A stretch of DNA of 64,000 nt from Protula sp. h YS-2021 (Eukaryota; Annelida; Polychaeta; Sabellida; Serpulidae), in the NCBI GenBank assembly GCA_949752745.1, contig OX457028.1, positions 7,396,922 to 7,460,921 of the forward strand, in the 5' to 3' direction. The position numbers were made by a program, and so were the translations under genes. Below the pieces are notes generated by a model. That model saw only the letters and a list, made by a program, of their open reading frames with translations. It searched no databases and was not told the origin of the DNA. Of this stretch, positions 47,400 through 58,998 are shown piece by piece. The first letter of the stretch is position 1; every line of letters begins with the position of its first letter.

Positions 47400-48560
47400 C
47401 AATGTAGTGTATTCTATCAGAACAATAGAATTCCTTTGTAAATTTCCAAATTAAAAAGCCAAGTCAAGAAAATTTGTTTTTACTAACCAAATTTTATCAC
47501 ATTTCGTTAAGATCTTTCAGAAATTTTCCCAAGTTTTCCAAATCACTGCAGTTTTATTAACTCAAATCCACATTCTCTACATTTGCAAAATTATAGTTTT
47601 GTTCTTACACAAGATTAATGCCACCTTCAGATTGTTGGTTATCACATGTCTGAATGTTACTTTTGTCAGCTTATCCAACCATAATTCTTTAATGGTTGTA
47701 CTTTGAGCTTACAAACAGATGCATGGTAGCAGAAGCGGATACAGATTTGGATGAATGGAGATTAAATGTTGAGTCATCGCTTAAGTAGCAGGTTAACCAG
47801 TCAAACTTTTTTTTTGCTAAAATGAGAATTTTCACAATTTTTTTTAATTTAGGAGCATGGGAATACCTAAGCCTCTCCTTGGATTCGTTGCTGGGTAGGT
47901 GTCATTACAAATCAGGTGCCGTCAATTATTTGTTGTCCTCTTTGCGACTTTTTAGTCTTACCTCAAGTCTCTGTGTTTTACCTTTTTCTTCCCGTTCCCA
48001 TTGGTTTATCCTAAGGACGACCATTGTGACCAATAGTTCGTTTCTTAGGCAATATACTGTCAGGAATCAGTCTTCTATGAAAATACTCGTTTTAAATCAA
48101 TTAATATTGGGCAATCATGTGATGCTAGCATTTCTCGCTAATTTCTGCTTTCCTTTACTTAAATACTTTTTGACCTTCTTAATGTTAAAGTGGGCAACCC
48201 CTGCTTTTGAGAGACTTACTGAGATATTATTTGTAATAATATATGCAAAACTAAAAATCGACATGATAAAGCACCTTGAGTGGTTGGGTTCGGTTTGGCG
48301 CATTTTAAGTTGTGAACAGATGGCTAAATTAAGATTATTTAAACAAATAGCACCAAAATTCTTCCGCCCTTTCTGTTGATGTAATTTTTCAAGTTTATTA
48401 TTGACAAAAACTCTTAAGAAAAGTATTTTTAAGTTATTCGTAGCACTAATTAATACAGATTTTGGACATATAGCGCATTTTATCACTTTATAAATATATA
48501 AAATAGTTCTGTTTACATGATAGTTACAATGATACTTACGAATTATCTTATTGGCCATTC
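47400..48560. other. AT-rich spacer with overlapping unassigned open frames
   Basis: A 185-codon plus frame (47822-48379) and a 147-codon minus frame (48115-48558) overlap. Neither shows a known domain or codon pattern, so both are probably chance. CCAAT-type motifs (CGGCCAATAATAG at about 48581; CCATTGGC at about 48635) lie before the next gene. Confidence 0.3.
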
Positions 48561-48654
48561 GAAAGTTTCATTTCGTGTTCTCGGCCAATAATAGCGTGGC
48601 TGACAGCAAGACTGTGGAACGATTTGCTCCAGTACCATTGGCAAGTCCGCAGCT

Positions 48655-48807
48655 ATGGCCGGGGCAGAAGAAGAACATAGTCTTAAAGAAGTCGAGGCTT
48701 ACGTAAAGAAGCACGACATACAACAAATATTGAAAGACGCAATCGTGCAGTTATGTATCAGTCGACCTGAAAATCCATTCACTTTCCTGAAGGAGTATTT
48801 TGAAAAG
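48655..48807 (+). CDS. PRKAR1A: cAMP-dependent protein kinase type I regulatory subunit, first coding exon
   Basis: Fifty-one codons, [20 protein letters not shown] to FLKEYFEK, closed by a GTAATT donor. This is the docking/dimerisation domain of RI subunits ([32 protein letters not shown]), which dimerises the subunit and binds A-kinase anchoring proteins. The inhibitor sequence and two cAMP-binding domains must lie downstream and are not found before the window ends. Of the two cysteines that cross-link RI dimers in vertebrates, the second is present (C34) and the first position is Val (V13). The symbol is by family; RI-alpha versus RI-beta is not resolvable for an invertebrate. Confidence 0.88.
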
Positions 48808-49164
48808 GTAATTTTATGCTATATCGCAAGTGTACGAGTACCTCCGAGTCAGCTCTAGCTCCAAGTCAGCTCTTCATTATTTATACTTGATATATTTCTT
48901 TATCAGAGCTACAACGCGTTACATTGTATTGCTCAAAGGGGTCAACTTTAGTTGCTCTGAGGCACTTTGTCGGCACAGTAATCCATATTATGTTGGCATA
49001 TATGTATAGTTCATGCAGTATGTACCCTTTGTGCACCCAAGGCCGCATTTTTTATGCCTTGTGTTTCTTAAAATTATACATTAAAGGTAAAAAAAACAGG
49101 CATCGGCCAGCTGTCAAATGTTTTGTTTATCTTCCGGGTTTGTTCTACCCAGCATGCCATTCGA

Positions 49165-49355
49165 CCGTAGTTATAAAATAGCTGACCTCTGTAGGGATCT
49201 GTCGATTCTGTATATACCCGTTTACACTGCAGGCCCATTGGAGATTACGTGAAAATAATATCAGTAAGAGGGAGGTACTTTTTGTAATATATATTTGCTC
49301 TGTATTTATACATAACACGTAGATTGCCTCAGAGGTCATCTGTTTTATAACAACT
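49165..49355. mobile_element. Small MITE-like inverted repeat
   Basis: GTTATAAAATAGCTGACCTC at 49168 recurs in reverse complement (GAGGTCATCTGTTTTATAAC) at about 49333-49352. It is a 190-base element with 20-base arms and an AT-rich interior. Confidence 0.5.
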
Positions 49356-49539
49356 CCTTATTGTTTCCGCATAAATTTACGCATGCGCATGAGAGGAAAA
49401 CAAAAGATGCCTGCCTGTGGTTATTGCTAGAATTTGTTCTTTTATGAAAATATCAAGATATGTACAGTCTTCAACAACACATTTTCTTTGAGGTCACTCC
49501 ACAACACTTCATAAATCTGGGTATGTATCTTAATATACT

Positions 49540-49990
49540 GCAATGTCGCCACAGAGGTGCCTCAAAGCGAGCGTAGTTGACTTGCATATAGTTATATAGC
49601 GAGGATTTGAAGCCCTCCGCGAACCTCAGTGGCGGATGGCTTCTTGGAGCTAAGTCAGCTCTGACTTAAGTAACTTACGAGGGAGAGGAGATAGAATTGG
49701 TTAGAGTAGATCGTAATTGGTGACAATAAAATGTTCAGTTTTAACTGAACAGAATGAGCCATATGCAAATGTGACAAACTTTTCGACTCAAGTATTCCTA
49801 CTTTTGAGGTACTTGGCAAATAAAAATTGTTTTCAGCCGCGGAAGATGTTCTTTTCAGTTTCACCAATTTGGATCTACTGTAACCAGTCATTCTCCTCCC
49901 CCTCGTATATACTCGTATATATCTCTGTCAGAGCTAAGAAGTGTCACATTGTTTCGCCAGTAGGGTTCAACATCCTATCTTCTGAGGCAC
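49540..49990 (+). repeat. Dispersed repeat family A, copy 2 (partial)
   Basis: Shares GAGCGTAGTTGACTTGC, ATATAGCGAGG, CTTCTTGGAGCTAAG, TAGATCGTAATTGGTGACAA and AAAATTGTTTTCAGCC with 50740-51060, in the same order. Confidence 0.6.
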
Positions 49991-50099
49991 GATCCTGCAT
50001 ACCTCTCCCTGTTTAGTCCTAGGTGACTCTTGTGGTCTTCCTATGACAGCAAGAGAGAAAGGGTCCGCTGGGACTAGTCCCTGTTATACAAACATTTAC

Positions 50100-51060
50100 T
50101 GTAAGTTTATGCTCAGTGTCCCTTTTTACAAAACAGGCACAATTCTTAATGGGCTGAATATCTTTTTAGGCCCAAACCCTTCGGATTAGGGCCTATAGGT
50201 TTGGGGTGTCCATCAGTCTGTCTGTCATCGCTTTATACCCCTGTGAATTTGGGGGGGGGGGGCGGTTGGGGCCTGCTTGTGTTTCACAAATACTTACTTG
50301 TATTTCCTCGTAAAAGTGTAGAAAAGTCAGATTCCTTAATGACCTGTCAAATGTTGTTCTTTACTTTCTGGGCTTTAAATGTCATGTGACTAAAGCCAAG
50401 TGACCAAAATTTTTAAATAAAGGGATTAATGATTTTTTATAAATCATATACCCAAATAACTGACAGATGCAGAATAAGGTACAGATTTATTCTGTTCACC
50501 ACCAATATTTCACTTTAAGTTTCTTCCATGCTTTTTGAAATACCAATTCAAAAAATTTTGGTGGATAGTTACAAAATTTACTGTCACTTTTTCACGTAAT
50601 AAATCATGCTGCCTGGATGTAAACAAATGTCCGTTATTGCGGGAGATTTGTGGTTATTTCCATATTTTTTCTTTTAAAGAAAGTATAATACAGATATGTA
50701 TCATCGACGTTGCACTTTGTAGCATTTAACGAATGCCAATAAAGACTTGTGGGTCGTTGAATTTTACACAACGTAGTTGACTTGCAGATCGATATATAGC
50801 GATGATATGAATAGGGTACGCCTGACCTGAGTAGCGGACTGCTTCTTGGAGCTTGTATACGGGGGAAGCGAAATAAAATGGCATACAAGGGAACTGGTTA
50901 GAATAGATCGTAATTGATGACAACAAAATGTTCAGTGCTAACTAAACTTAGTAAGCCACATGCAAATTGCCAACCCTTTCGACCCGGATATTCCCTATTT
51001 TGTAATCTGAGAAATAAAAATTGTTTTCAGCCAAGGAAGATGTTCTTTTTTAGCCCAGCC
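50100..51060 (+). repeat. Dispersed repeat family A, copy 3
   Basis: Matches copy 1 (3200-3800) through AAAACAGGCACAATTCTTAA, GTCATGTGACTAAAG, TGGTGGATAGTTACAAAATT and TATTGCGGGAGATTTGTGG, then follows copy 2 to TTTTCAGCCAAGGAAGATG. An internal G-run (50248-50258) sits in an added segment near 50170-50330. Confidence 0.6.
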
Positions 51061-51126
51061 GACTCTGTCGGATGGTCTTGTGCAATCACGTTTGAAAAAA
51101 GTATGTCTTTGTGTGTGTGTTAAACC

Positions 51127-51771
51127 TTTAAACACTTGACAAGCTGTTACCTTGCAAGGGTTATATGAATTTTTGCGGGTAGCCGTTGGTCCTTTTTTTC
51201 TTCTTGACACTTTTTCCGATTTTCTGTGTTTTCTCCTCTGAAACTATGGGCCCTAGGACCATGAAACTTGGGAATTATGAAGAGCTTGATCTGAACGTGT
51301 GCTTGTCACTTTTTATTTTCGTCTTAGACTTCGTTTTCTTTGTTAAAACGCCATGTGAAAAGAGTGTATTTTCTGCAAGTAAATGCCCAGCATTTAACGT
51401 AAGCACAGAACACCACACAGTTGGTCAGCTCTGTGCGAGCTCTCACTGCTTAACAGATAACAAAGTGTATGCCTGATCAGTCACTCAAATCTTAAATCAG
51501 CAAAAAGCAAACACTACTCGGCTTATGAGATGTATTCAAGCTGTGTTGTTTGCTAATATATTTAGCTGGTATTAAGTTATGAACCTATGGAGTTTTTTTT
51601 TTTTTGACAGTGGTCCGATTTTTAAGAATATTATAAGCCGCATACATGCTGTGCCATAGCTCTGTACATAGTTGTATAACACACTGTATACTTGTTGTAA
51701 AATACTTGTATTATTCAAGAAACAACCCATTGAAGGAAGTATTTTTGTGTTTTAATTTTTGTCAAGTGTTC
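51127..51771. mobile_element. TIR element, copy 2, with internal insertion
   Basis: Begins TTTAAACACTTGACA and ends TTGTCAAGTGTT, matching the element at 13411-13907 along its length. An extra 140-150 bases (about 51568-51716, containing a T-run and TATAAGCCGCATACATGCTG) are absent from copy 1. Confidence 0.65.
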
Positions 51772-52310
51772 GATATTTCGCTAGCGAAATGCGGCTCTAG
51801 TTCAAAATGCATCTCCTCCTACAGTTTTGATCATTTCTTCTTGATATTACACATGTACAATCTCTAGGTTGTCCTCTACCGGAAAATTACTTTTTTGGCG
51901 ATCGGCCGAAAAGAATCATAATGACAGGACTTTGAGAATTGTCAGAAATTTGTATATTTTGGTATATATTTTTTACATATATCTGCAATATCTGCGGGCA
52001 GTAGTTGAATCTAACATCTCTTTGTCTCCCCTCCTTTCCCCTTCCTTTTCCCCCTCTTCTGATCCCCACTACCACCGCCATTCCGATACACACGAACAGA
52101 GTTACTTTTGACCAGACTGAATCTGCAGAAACAGCCGTGTTGTCTATGCGTGTATTGATGCAGTGTTAACAGAACAGAAGCCTGTGATTTCTGCATGACC
52201 TATTTTTAGCATTGTAGTTCCTATGTATGGCTTTGGAGTCGATCAATAGTTGTGTGTGTTGCAAAAAGGGCCGATTACACAAGAGATGCTGCAAAAAAAA
52301 TTCTTTGTCA

Positions 52311-52480
52311 GTGGCGGATCCAGGGGGGGGGGGGGGAGGTTCAGGGGTCCCCCCCCTCCCCTTAATTCGAAAAAAAATGACTGTTGAATTTTGGGTTTTC
52401 TGAAAATTTTAAACTCAAGGTGTAATAAGTTGACACCTCCCCCCTCCCCTACACGAAAAGTTGGATCCGGCCTGATCCTT
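52311..52480. mobile_element. hAT-like MITE fragment
   Basis: AGTGGCGGATCCAGG followed by a 14-G run, and at the far end GTTGGATCCGGCCTGATCC, a degraded inverted match. CAGTGGCGGATCCAG is a common terminal motif of animal hAT MITEs (family knowledge). The central inverted C/G-rich tracts could form a hairpin. Confidence 0.5.
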
Positions 52481-53334
52481 GAAGTTAGTTGTGTTTGAGT
52501 GACAGGTCACAATTAAAAGCCATAAGGAGAGTGAAAGCTATGTCTCCCTTCATTGTTTAGTAAATTTGATCCATAAAAATATGACAGTTGCTTTGGTGGT
52601 GCGTTAGTCGTGGTGAATTCCGGTCATTTTGTCTTTGCAATAAAAATAGAACGACAAGTGACCACTGACAAAAGTATCTTCATTTCAAAAACAAAAACAA
52701 AAAAAGTAAGAAATAAATAAATAAAATTCCGGCCTAGTGATTAAATTAGCTAGTTTTTGACCGATTTTGCTGTTGGGGGATGGGCGGGAGAGTAATATAT
52801 TCAGACAGGGGTCCAACTTACCGAAAAATATGTTTGGTGAGTCATATTGTATTCATACAAAAGCTGAATGTATTATTTTGGGATCGTAAAGTTGTTTACT
52901 CTTTTTTGCGTTGGGATCGGCTGGTTGCGATGTCCCTGGACATTCTTGTTAATTTCAGCAACTTGAATATAGTGGAGCCATTCACAGCGATATGGAAATG
53001 GAGAAGATCCAGATAGCACTAATTTTTGCAAGACATAAAATATTTCTTCATAAAATATAATCACTGCCCATTAAAAAGCGTATAAACGTTTTTGAAGAAA
53101 CTTTTTCCTAATAAAAAAATGGAGCGTTTAAAAAGCGTCTCATTTCCATATTGCTGGGCATTCTGTTACTCGGAGTTGGAACCTGCTTAATTTTATGTTG
53201 TAAATTTCTGTTAGAGCTACGAAGCGTTCCATGGTTAAGCTAATAGGGGCTAAACTATACAATGGTTAAACTGGACCAACGGATGCTAATCCTGTTTCCT
53301 GTTGACATTAATTGAGAGGTCAAACTTTAGTTTT

Positions 53335-54395
53335 GCGTGTCATTTGAGAGATAACCGTACCCTCTGGTGAGTGTCATTTGAGTGATAACCGTGCCCTCTG
53401 GTGAGTGTCATTTGAGTGATGACCGTGCCCTCTGGTGAGTGTCATTTGAGTGATATCAGTACATTCTTGTGAGTGTCCTTTGAGTGATAACCGTACCCTC
53501 TGGTGAGTGTCATTTGAGTGATAACCGTATCCTGTGCTGAGTGTCATTTGAGTGATAACCGTGCCCTCTGGTGGGTGTCATTTGAGTGATAACCGTACCC
53601 TCTGGTGAGTGTCATTTGAGTGATAACCGTACCCTCTGGTGAGTGTCATTTGAGTGATAACCGTACCCTCTGGTGAGTGTCATTTGAGTGATAACCGTAC
53701 CCTCTGGTGAGTGTAATTTGAGTGATAACCGTATCCTGTGCTGAGTGTAATTTGAGTGATAACCGTACCCTCTGGTGAGTGTAATTTGAGTGATAACCGT
53801 ATCCTGTGCTGAGTGTCATTTGAGTGATAACCGTACCCTCTGGTGAGTGTCATTTGAGTGATAACCGTACCCTCTGGTGAGTGTCATTTGAGTGATAACC
53901 GTGCCCTCTGGTGAGTGTCATTTGAGTGATATCAGTACCCTCTGGTGAGTGTCATTTGAGTGATAACCGTACCTTCTTGTGAGTGTCATTTGAGTGATAA
54001 CCGTACCCTCTTGTGAGTGTCATTTGAGTGATAACCGTACCCTCTGGTGAGTGTCATTTGAGTGATAACCGTACCCTCTGGTGAGTGTCATTTGAGTGAT
54101 AACCGTGCCCTCTGGTGAGTGTCATTTGAGTGATATCAGTACCCTCTGGTGAGTGTCATTTGAGTGATAACCGTACCCTCTGGTGAGTGTCATTTGAGTG
54201 ATAACCGTACCCTCTGGTGAGTGTCATTTAAGTGATAACCGTATCCTGTGCTGAGTGTCATTTGAGTGATAACCGTACCCTCTGGTGAGTGTCATTTGAG
54301 TGATAACCTTATCCTGTGCTGAGTGTAATTTGAGTGATAACCGTACCCTCTGGTGGGTGTCATTTGAGTGATAACCGTACCCTCTGGTGAAAGCT
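53335..54395. repeat. 34-bp minisatellite
   Basis: About 31 units of GAGTGTCATTTGAGTGATAA plus CCGTACCCTCTGGT, with scattered variants (TATCCTGTGCT, ATATCAGTACC, TTGT). The variants recur in the same order in places, pointing to duplication of multi-unit blocks. No open frame is conserved. Confidence 0.95.
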
Positions 54396-54678
54396 TTTCA
54401 TTTGACAATTTCAAAAACTGTCACCAATACTACCCTCCTGCCCCCACCCCCCCCCCCCCCCCCCTCTCCCTACAAATCAGTGGAAACTAACCTTTTATTA
54501 TTAGTTTGAACGAATATGCGAAATTTTCAGGATCTTATGTAGTCATTTGGCCTTGTTTCTGCGCGCTTGCTTGCAGTGACGTATGCATCGGCTTGAGCGA
54601 ACGGGCACACTTTGGCTAAATCAAATCCTCATATCATTTGTTTGTGAACAACTTGAAATCTGTTGGAATGTTAAAATA

Positions 54679-54679
<1 letters not shown>

Positions 54680-54749
<70 letters not shown>
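54680..54749. repeat. (TA)n microsatellite
   Basis: About 35 uninterrupted AT dinucleotides; prone to cruciform formation and length variation. Confidence 0.97.
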
Positions 54750-54753
<4 letters not shown>

Positions 54754-56104
54754 AGGTGCGCACTTGCTATTGTGGACCTTGGTCTCCCGTCCACTACATG
54801 TGGTTAGCGTTAGCGTGTATACAACAAATTGGCAGCACCGTTGAAAATTGTGTTATACAGTAGATAGTTGTTGAATCGTAAAACAAAGACATCAGCCAAA
54901 ATTAGTTGAATTGTCTTGTAGTGGGAGTCCAGTAGAGGCAAAGCGTCAAAGTATAAAAAATATATATAGTTTTTAAAATTTCTTCCCCAACCCCTCCCCC
55001 CCCCCCCCCCCAAAAAAAAGTGTTAAATTTGAACTTGTTCAGCGCGACAATTAACTTGGAAATGAGCGGACGTTGTGGCGTACTCCTGACTAAGTCTCGG
55101 TCTTCCTTCGACATATGGCGTATGGTGTAACCTTGTAAGAAGGACAACAGTTACGGCGGCATAGTGCTGGCAGCGATACAACTCTATGATCCTGGTCAAG
55201 CCATGCGTTGTTGACAAGTGTCGGTTATGACGACATAACAGATATAACGACATAATGTCTCGGCCATGTACTTATAACCAGGCGGGATTGTATATGACCT
55301 GATCTGGTCTCGTTATCATCGCCTAAAAACGTATATTTGCCCTGATAGAAATGCTGGCTGGGGAGGTGCTTCTCCACTGGGAGCAAGCAGTGAAACTTGA
55401 GTAGTTATAAGCTCCCATCTAATTTGAAACTTTTCGTATTTTCTTTTGTCTTTACGAGATGAAGCAGTGGCAAGACTCAAAAATTTAGGGGTCCGTTTCA
55501 CTAAATCTGCAGAATCCTGCGCAGAGTAGAAGCTACATCATTGCAGTTATATATTTCGTGTGTATTTGGGTCGTTTGCGTCACAGCCGTCTCGCCTAGCG
55601 TCGGACTGGAGGCTGTAGAGTTGTGTTGTGTGCTTCTTCTGGATTTGTTCACATGTGGATGGTTTAGATATCTGAAAGCGCAGTGCTATTAACCAGCGAT
55701 ATCGGGGAAGTATGATTTGTGAGCGCGAAATATCTGATGGAGTCGTGTTAGTATAAATACGAGCAGCTTTTTACCAGTTTGAAAGGTTTCGGCGTGGAGT
55801 CAAGTCTTGGTGATACAGTTGTACGTTGTTTCTGAAGGCAGCAGTGAGTTGCTATTTATTAGCTACGCCAAGGTGCCATGGCTTAGTATCAGAGCCTTTT
55901 ACCCACACAGCCCAGCCTCTGCTGAGAACTTAGGGGCAATTAGAGCAATCGTTGCCGCCGCAATCTGCGCCAGCTTTCTAATTATTACCTGCGCCATACC
56001 TGCTGTCTTCCAGTAGCAATCTGTTCCATCTCGCTTCTCCTAATGGTTGCTCTGAAGCCAGCCGCCTGCGCACCGGGCCAGAGAAGTGACGTTGTTCAAG
56101 ACTA

Positions 56105-56290
56105 AAGAATGTGATGGTATGTTGTGGAGGAACATGTCACTGCTCTGTTAAAGAGGAACATGTCAGTGTCCTTTTTAGAAAAACATGTCAGTGTCCTGTT
56201 GAGGAGGAACATGTCAATGTCCTTTTGAGAAAAACATGTCAGTGTCCTGTTAAGGGGGAACTTGTCAATATTCTGTTAAGGAGGAACATA
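56105..56290. repeat. About 30-bp repeat, six copies
   Basis: Units of GAGGAACATGTCAGTGTCCT plus GTTAAGGAG or TTTTAGAAA; the two variants alternate. The short open frame with repeated CQCPVEEEHVN is a product of the array. Confidence 0.8.
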
Positions 56291-56370
56291 TCGTCCAGAT
56301 GCCCGTCCATCTATCGCCAGCTGTTAGTCCCACCCAGATAATAATCATTTCCCATGATATTTGGTGTATA
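56270..56370 (-). repeat. Dispersed repeat family B, copy 3
   Basis: In reverse complement it reads CCAAATATCATGGGAAATGA, then TCTGGGTGGGACTAAC and GATGGACGGGCATC, the order seen in copies 1 and 2. Confidence 0.5.
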
Positions 56371-58969
56371 AATGACCAGTGGCTGCTCTCTTGAATTTTC
56401 AATTCTGGATGGAGCTGTGCTCTCTCCGATGGCTCGTTTTCTCGTTCTTCCGCAGTTCGTCCTTTTTCTGTCAAGGACTCTAGTGGGGATTTCGGGAGAC
56501 CCCTCCTTCACACGCGCTGGTTATGAAAGTAGTGCTGATTTATATATAATATTGGCGTAATTAACGGAATATCGTGAGTTCCCGATTGCATTACGTCACT
56601 TCGCTCGACGTGACCGAGAACTCCACGACCATTTTGATGCAATATCTTACATCTTATACTATATATATATACCTTATATTGAAACTGATTCGGCGCTTTT
56701 GTGTTCCAACACTAAATAGAATACTCGGGGAAAATTTTTCAGCACCGAACGGGGTTTCTTAAACTGAATCATATGTCCTGTGATACGGATGTCAACATTG
56801 GCCGACGCCGTATCTAAAGTGGTTTGGGAAGTGGTGATTTATATAATTGAAGTTTTGTCGAGGCCATACCTTTTGGAAATTGTTCAGTGTGGACCTCCAA
56901 CCTTATACATGCCAAAACGTTGAAAGATGTAAACTGAGTGAAAATAACAAAGAAACGGTTTGGATAGTCATCCCCAACACGAGAAATAGCATGAATATAT
57001 GAAAGAATAGGTCCCCCCATTCGAAAGTGAAATATATGTGGCGATGTATTACCCCACGTAAAGTGCTGTAGACTTGACTGCAACGAGTCAATAGTGTGCA
57101 ATTAATTGCCTTTGTCAAGTGGACTGTAAATTATATTTTAGTAAAATGCTTTGCTTTCACATTTTTGTATCGGCTTTAAGTTCAGGTGACAGAGGTTATT
57201 ATTTACTATCATAGGTACATATATAAATGCATACAAATGGTCACCATAAAAAAAGAGCTCTCAAGTGCATTCCCGTCTCTTCCTTTTACGGTGTTTGCTG
57301 ACTTAACGGAGATAAAAGCTGTGGGGCAATAAGTCAGGTGTTTATTGAGAGAGAACTGTCCTGCACAATGGATTTTTTTTTCACAAAATCCCACAGGGAT
57401 ACCACTCTTAATCTCTCATAATCTGTGATCTGCCTTGGTCATCAAAACGGTCAAATGCTAAGCTCAAAACTGTCACAAGCGAAATGCAAAATGGCAACTT
57501 AAAAATAATAAAAATATCAGCGTATCATTGAAAAAAAATAAATAAAAGCAGAATTCTGAAACATATTACATTTAATATAATGCCTTGTTTCACATAAGAA
57601 AAAACATGAAATTTTACGAAAGAGTTGAGGAAGTTTAAAAAAGTTAAAAAAGGGCTAAGATGTTTTCTTCAAGCTTCCATGAATTACACAGCTCTAGGTC
57701 AGATGTTTCTCCGCGTTATTCAGGTTTTTTCTGTTTCTTTTGCCAGCAAATCAGAAACTGCAGAGGCGATCACGTGACAAAAAAGTACCTGTGTGGCCTG
57801 TTCCCTGGGCTGGTCATTGCAGTTCATTGCATGTCTGTATTATCAGTGACACAAAATTCGTTGGTGGCCTAAGCTAAAGAGACCGGATTGTGACATATTT
57901 AAAGTAAACCCATCGCTCCACATGTGCTTTAGTGTTTTTTTTTTTTTTTTTGCGATTTTGTCGGTTGGAAAAAACCCAAGGTGAGGAGGGGGGCGGTGGC
58001 ACTTAGTATCATATGTGTTAACATGCTTGTCCAAAATAGCGGAGAAAGGGGCCAATTTTAAGGCCATACGCGGCCCACGTGGAGTGCCACTGTCATTAAA
58101 AACGGGGATGATTTTCCTTCACTCACAAAAGGTGGTTATTTTTGGAATTACACTCCGCGTTTGGTTGAACAAGGGCGTGTTATTTCAAGAATACCACTCC
58201 TTATTTAGGGGTCGCTTTAAAAAAGCCATGGACCCTGCCAGGGGTAAAAAGACCCGAAAACTTTATGGCTACAGTGCTCTCGTTCAGTTCATTGATTTTT
58301 GGTTGTATTTGTTCTGCATTAGTCCATTGTGTAGCCGACAGCGTTTTCAGTCGTTACCGATTTCAAGACAGTGCCACCGCCTTCCCTCCCCGTCCCGTCT
58401 GCAGTAAACGTCTTACTCAGGGTTAAAACGTTGAATTCTAAAGTTTTTTTTTTGTTGGGGGCGGGACTGGGGCGTTTCAGTATATCGGGCTGTTCCATGA
58501 ACGAAGATTAGAAGCGGAATTGACCAGATTTTGTTTTAGCTACATCTTGTCATTTGAAGAATAAATAGAATATCTATTCAGGTATTACGATAAATTTTTG
58601 TGCCCCTTTGATTGATTGATTGAGGAAACAGTTCGGTAGAGAAAGGTAAGACTTTCGAATTTCCTTGAATATGATCGTTTTGGGGAGTAACATAATGAAA
58701 TGAAAAGTGGCAGTGACGTAGGCTTGCTGTGTTTCTTTGTGACAAAACAGCGTGTTTCTGTTATAGGAATCATTCATCTAATTATCAGCACTTCATCGCA
58801 GCTTTCAAATCCTCTGCCTTATTAAGTGGAATATTTGTCTGCGGTCTGTTATTAAGCGAGTTTATTGACAAGCTGATTGGCCCACAAAAGACACGGATTA
58901 CTCGTGTGTGGAGCACACACATGCCTCCGCTTTGTGCGCTTTACCACAGGGAGAAATAAACAAACCAAT

Positions 58970-58998
58970 AATATAATAATAATAATAATAATAATAAA
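58970..58998. repeat. (ATA)n microsatellite
   Basis: Eight to nine ATA trinucleotides, imperfect at the left end. Confidence 0.8.

Noticed and set aside
47822..48558. Overlapping 185- and 147-codon frames on opposite strands
   Set aside because: AT-rich, no known domain, mutually overlapping; most likely chance.
55740..55830. TATAAATAC as a promoter or LTR start
   Set aside because: A lone TATA-like motif; no paired LTR, coding region or transcript support visible.
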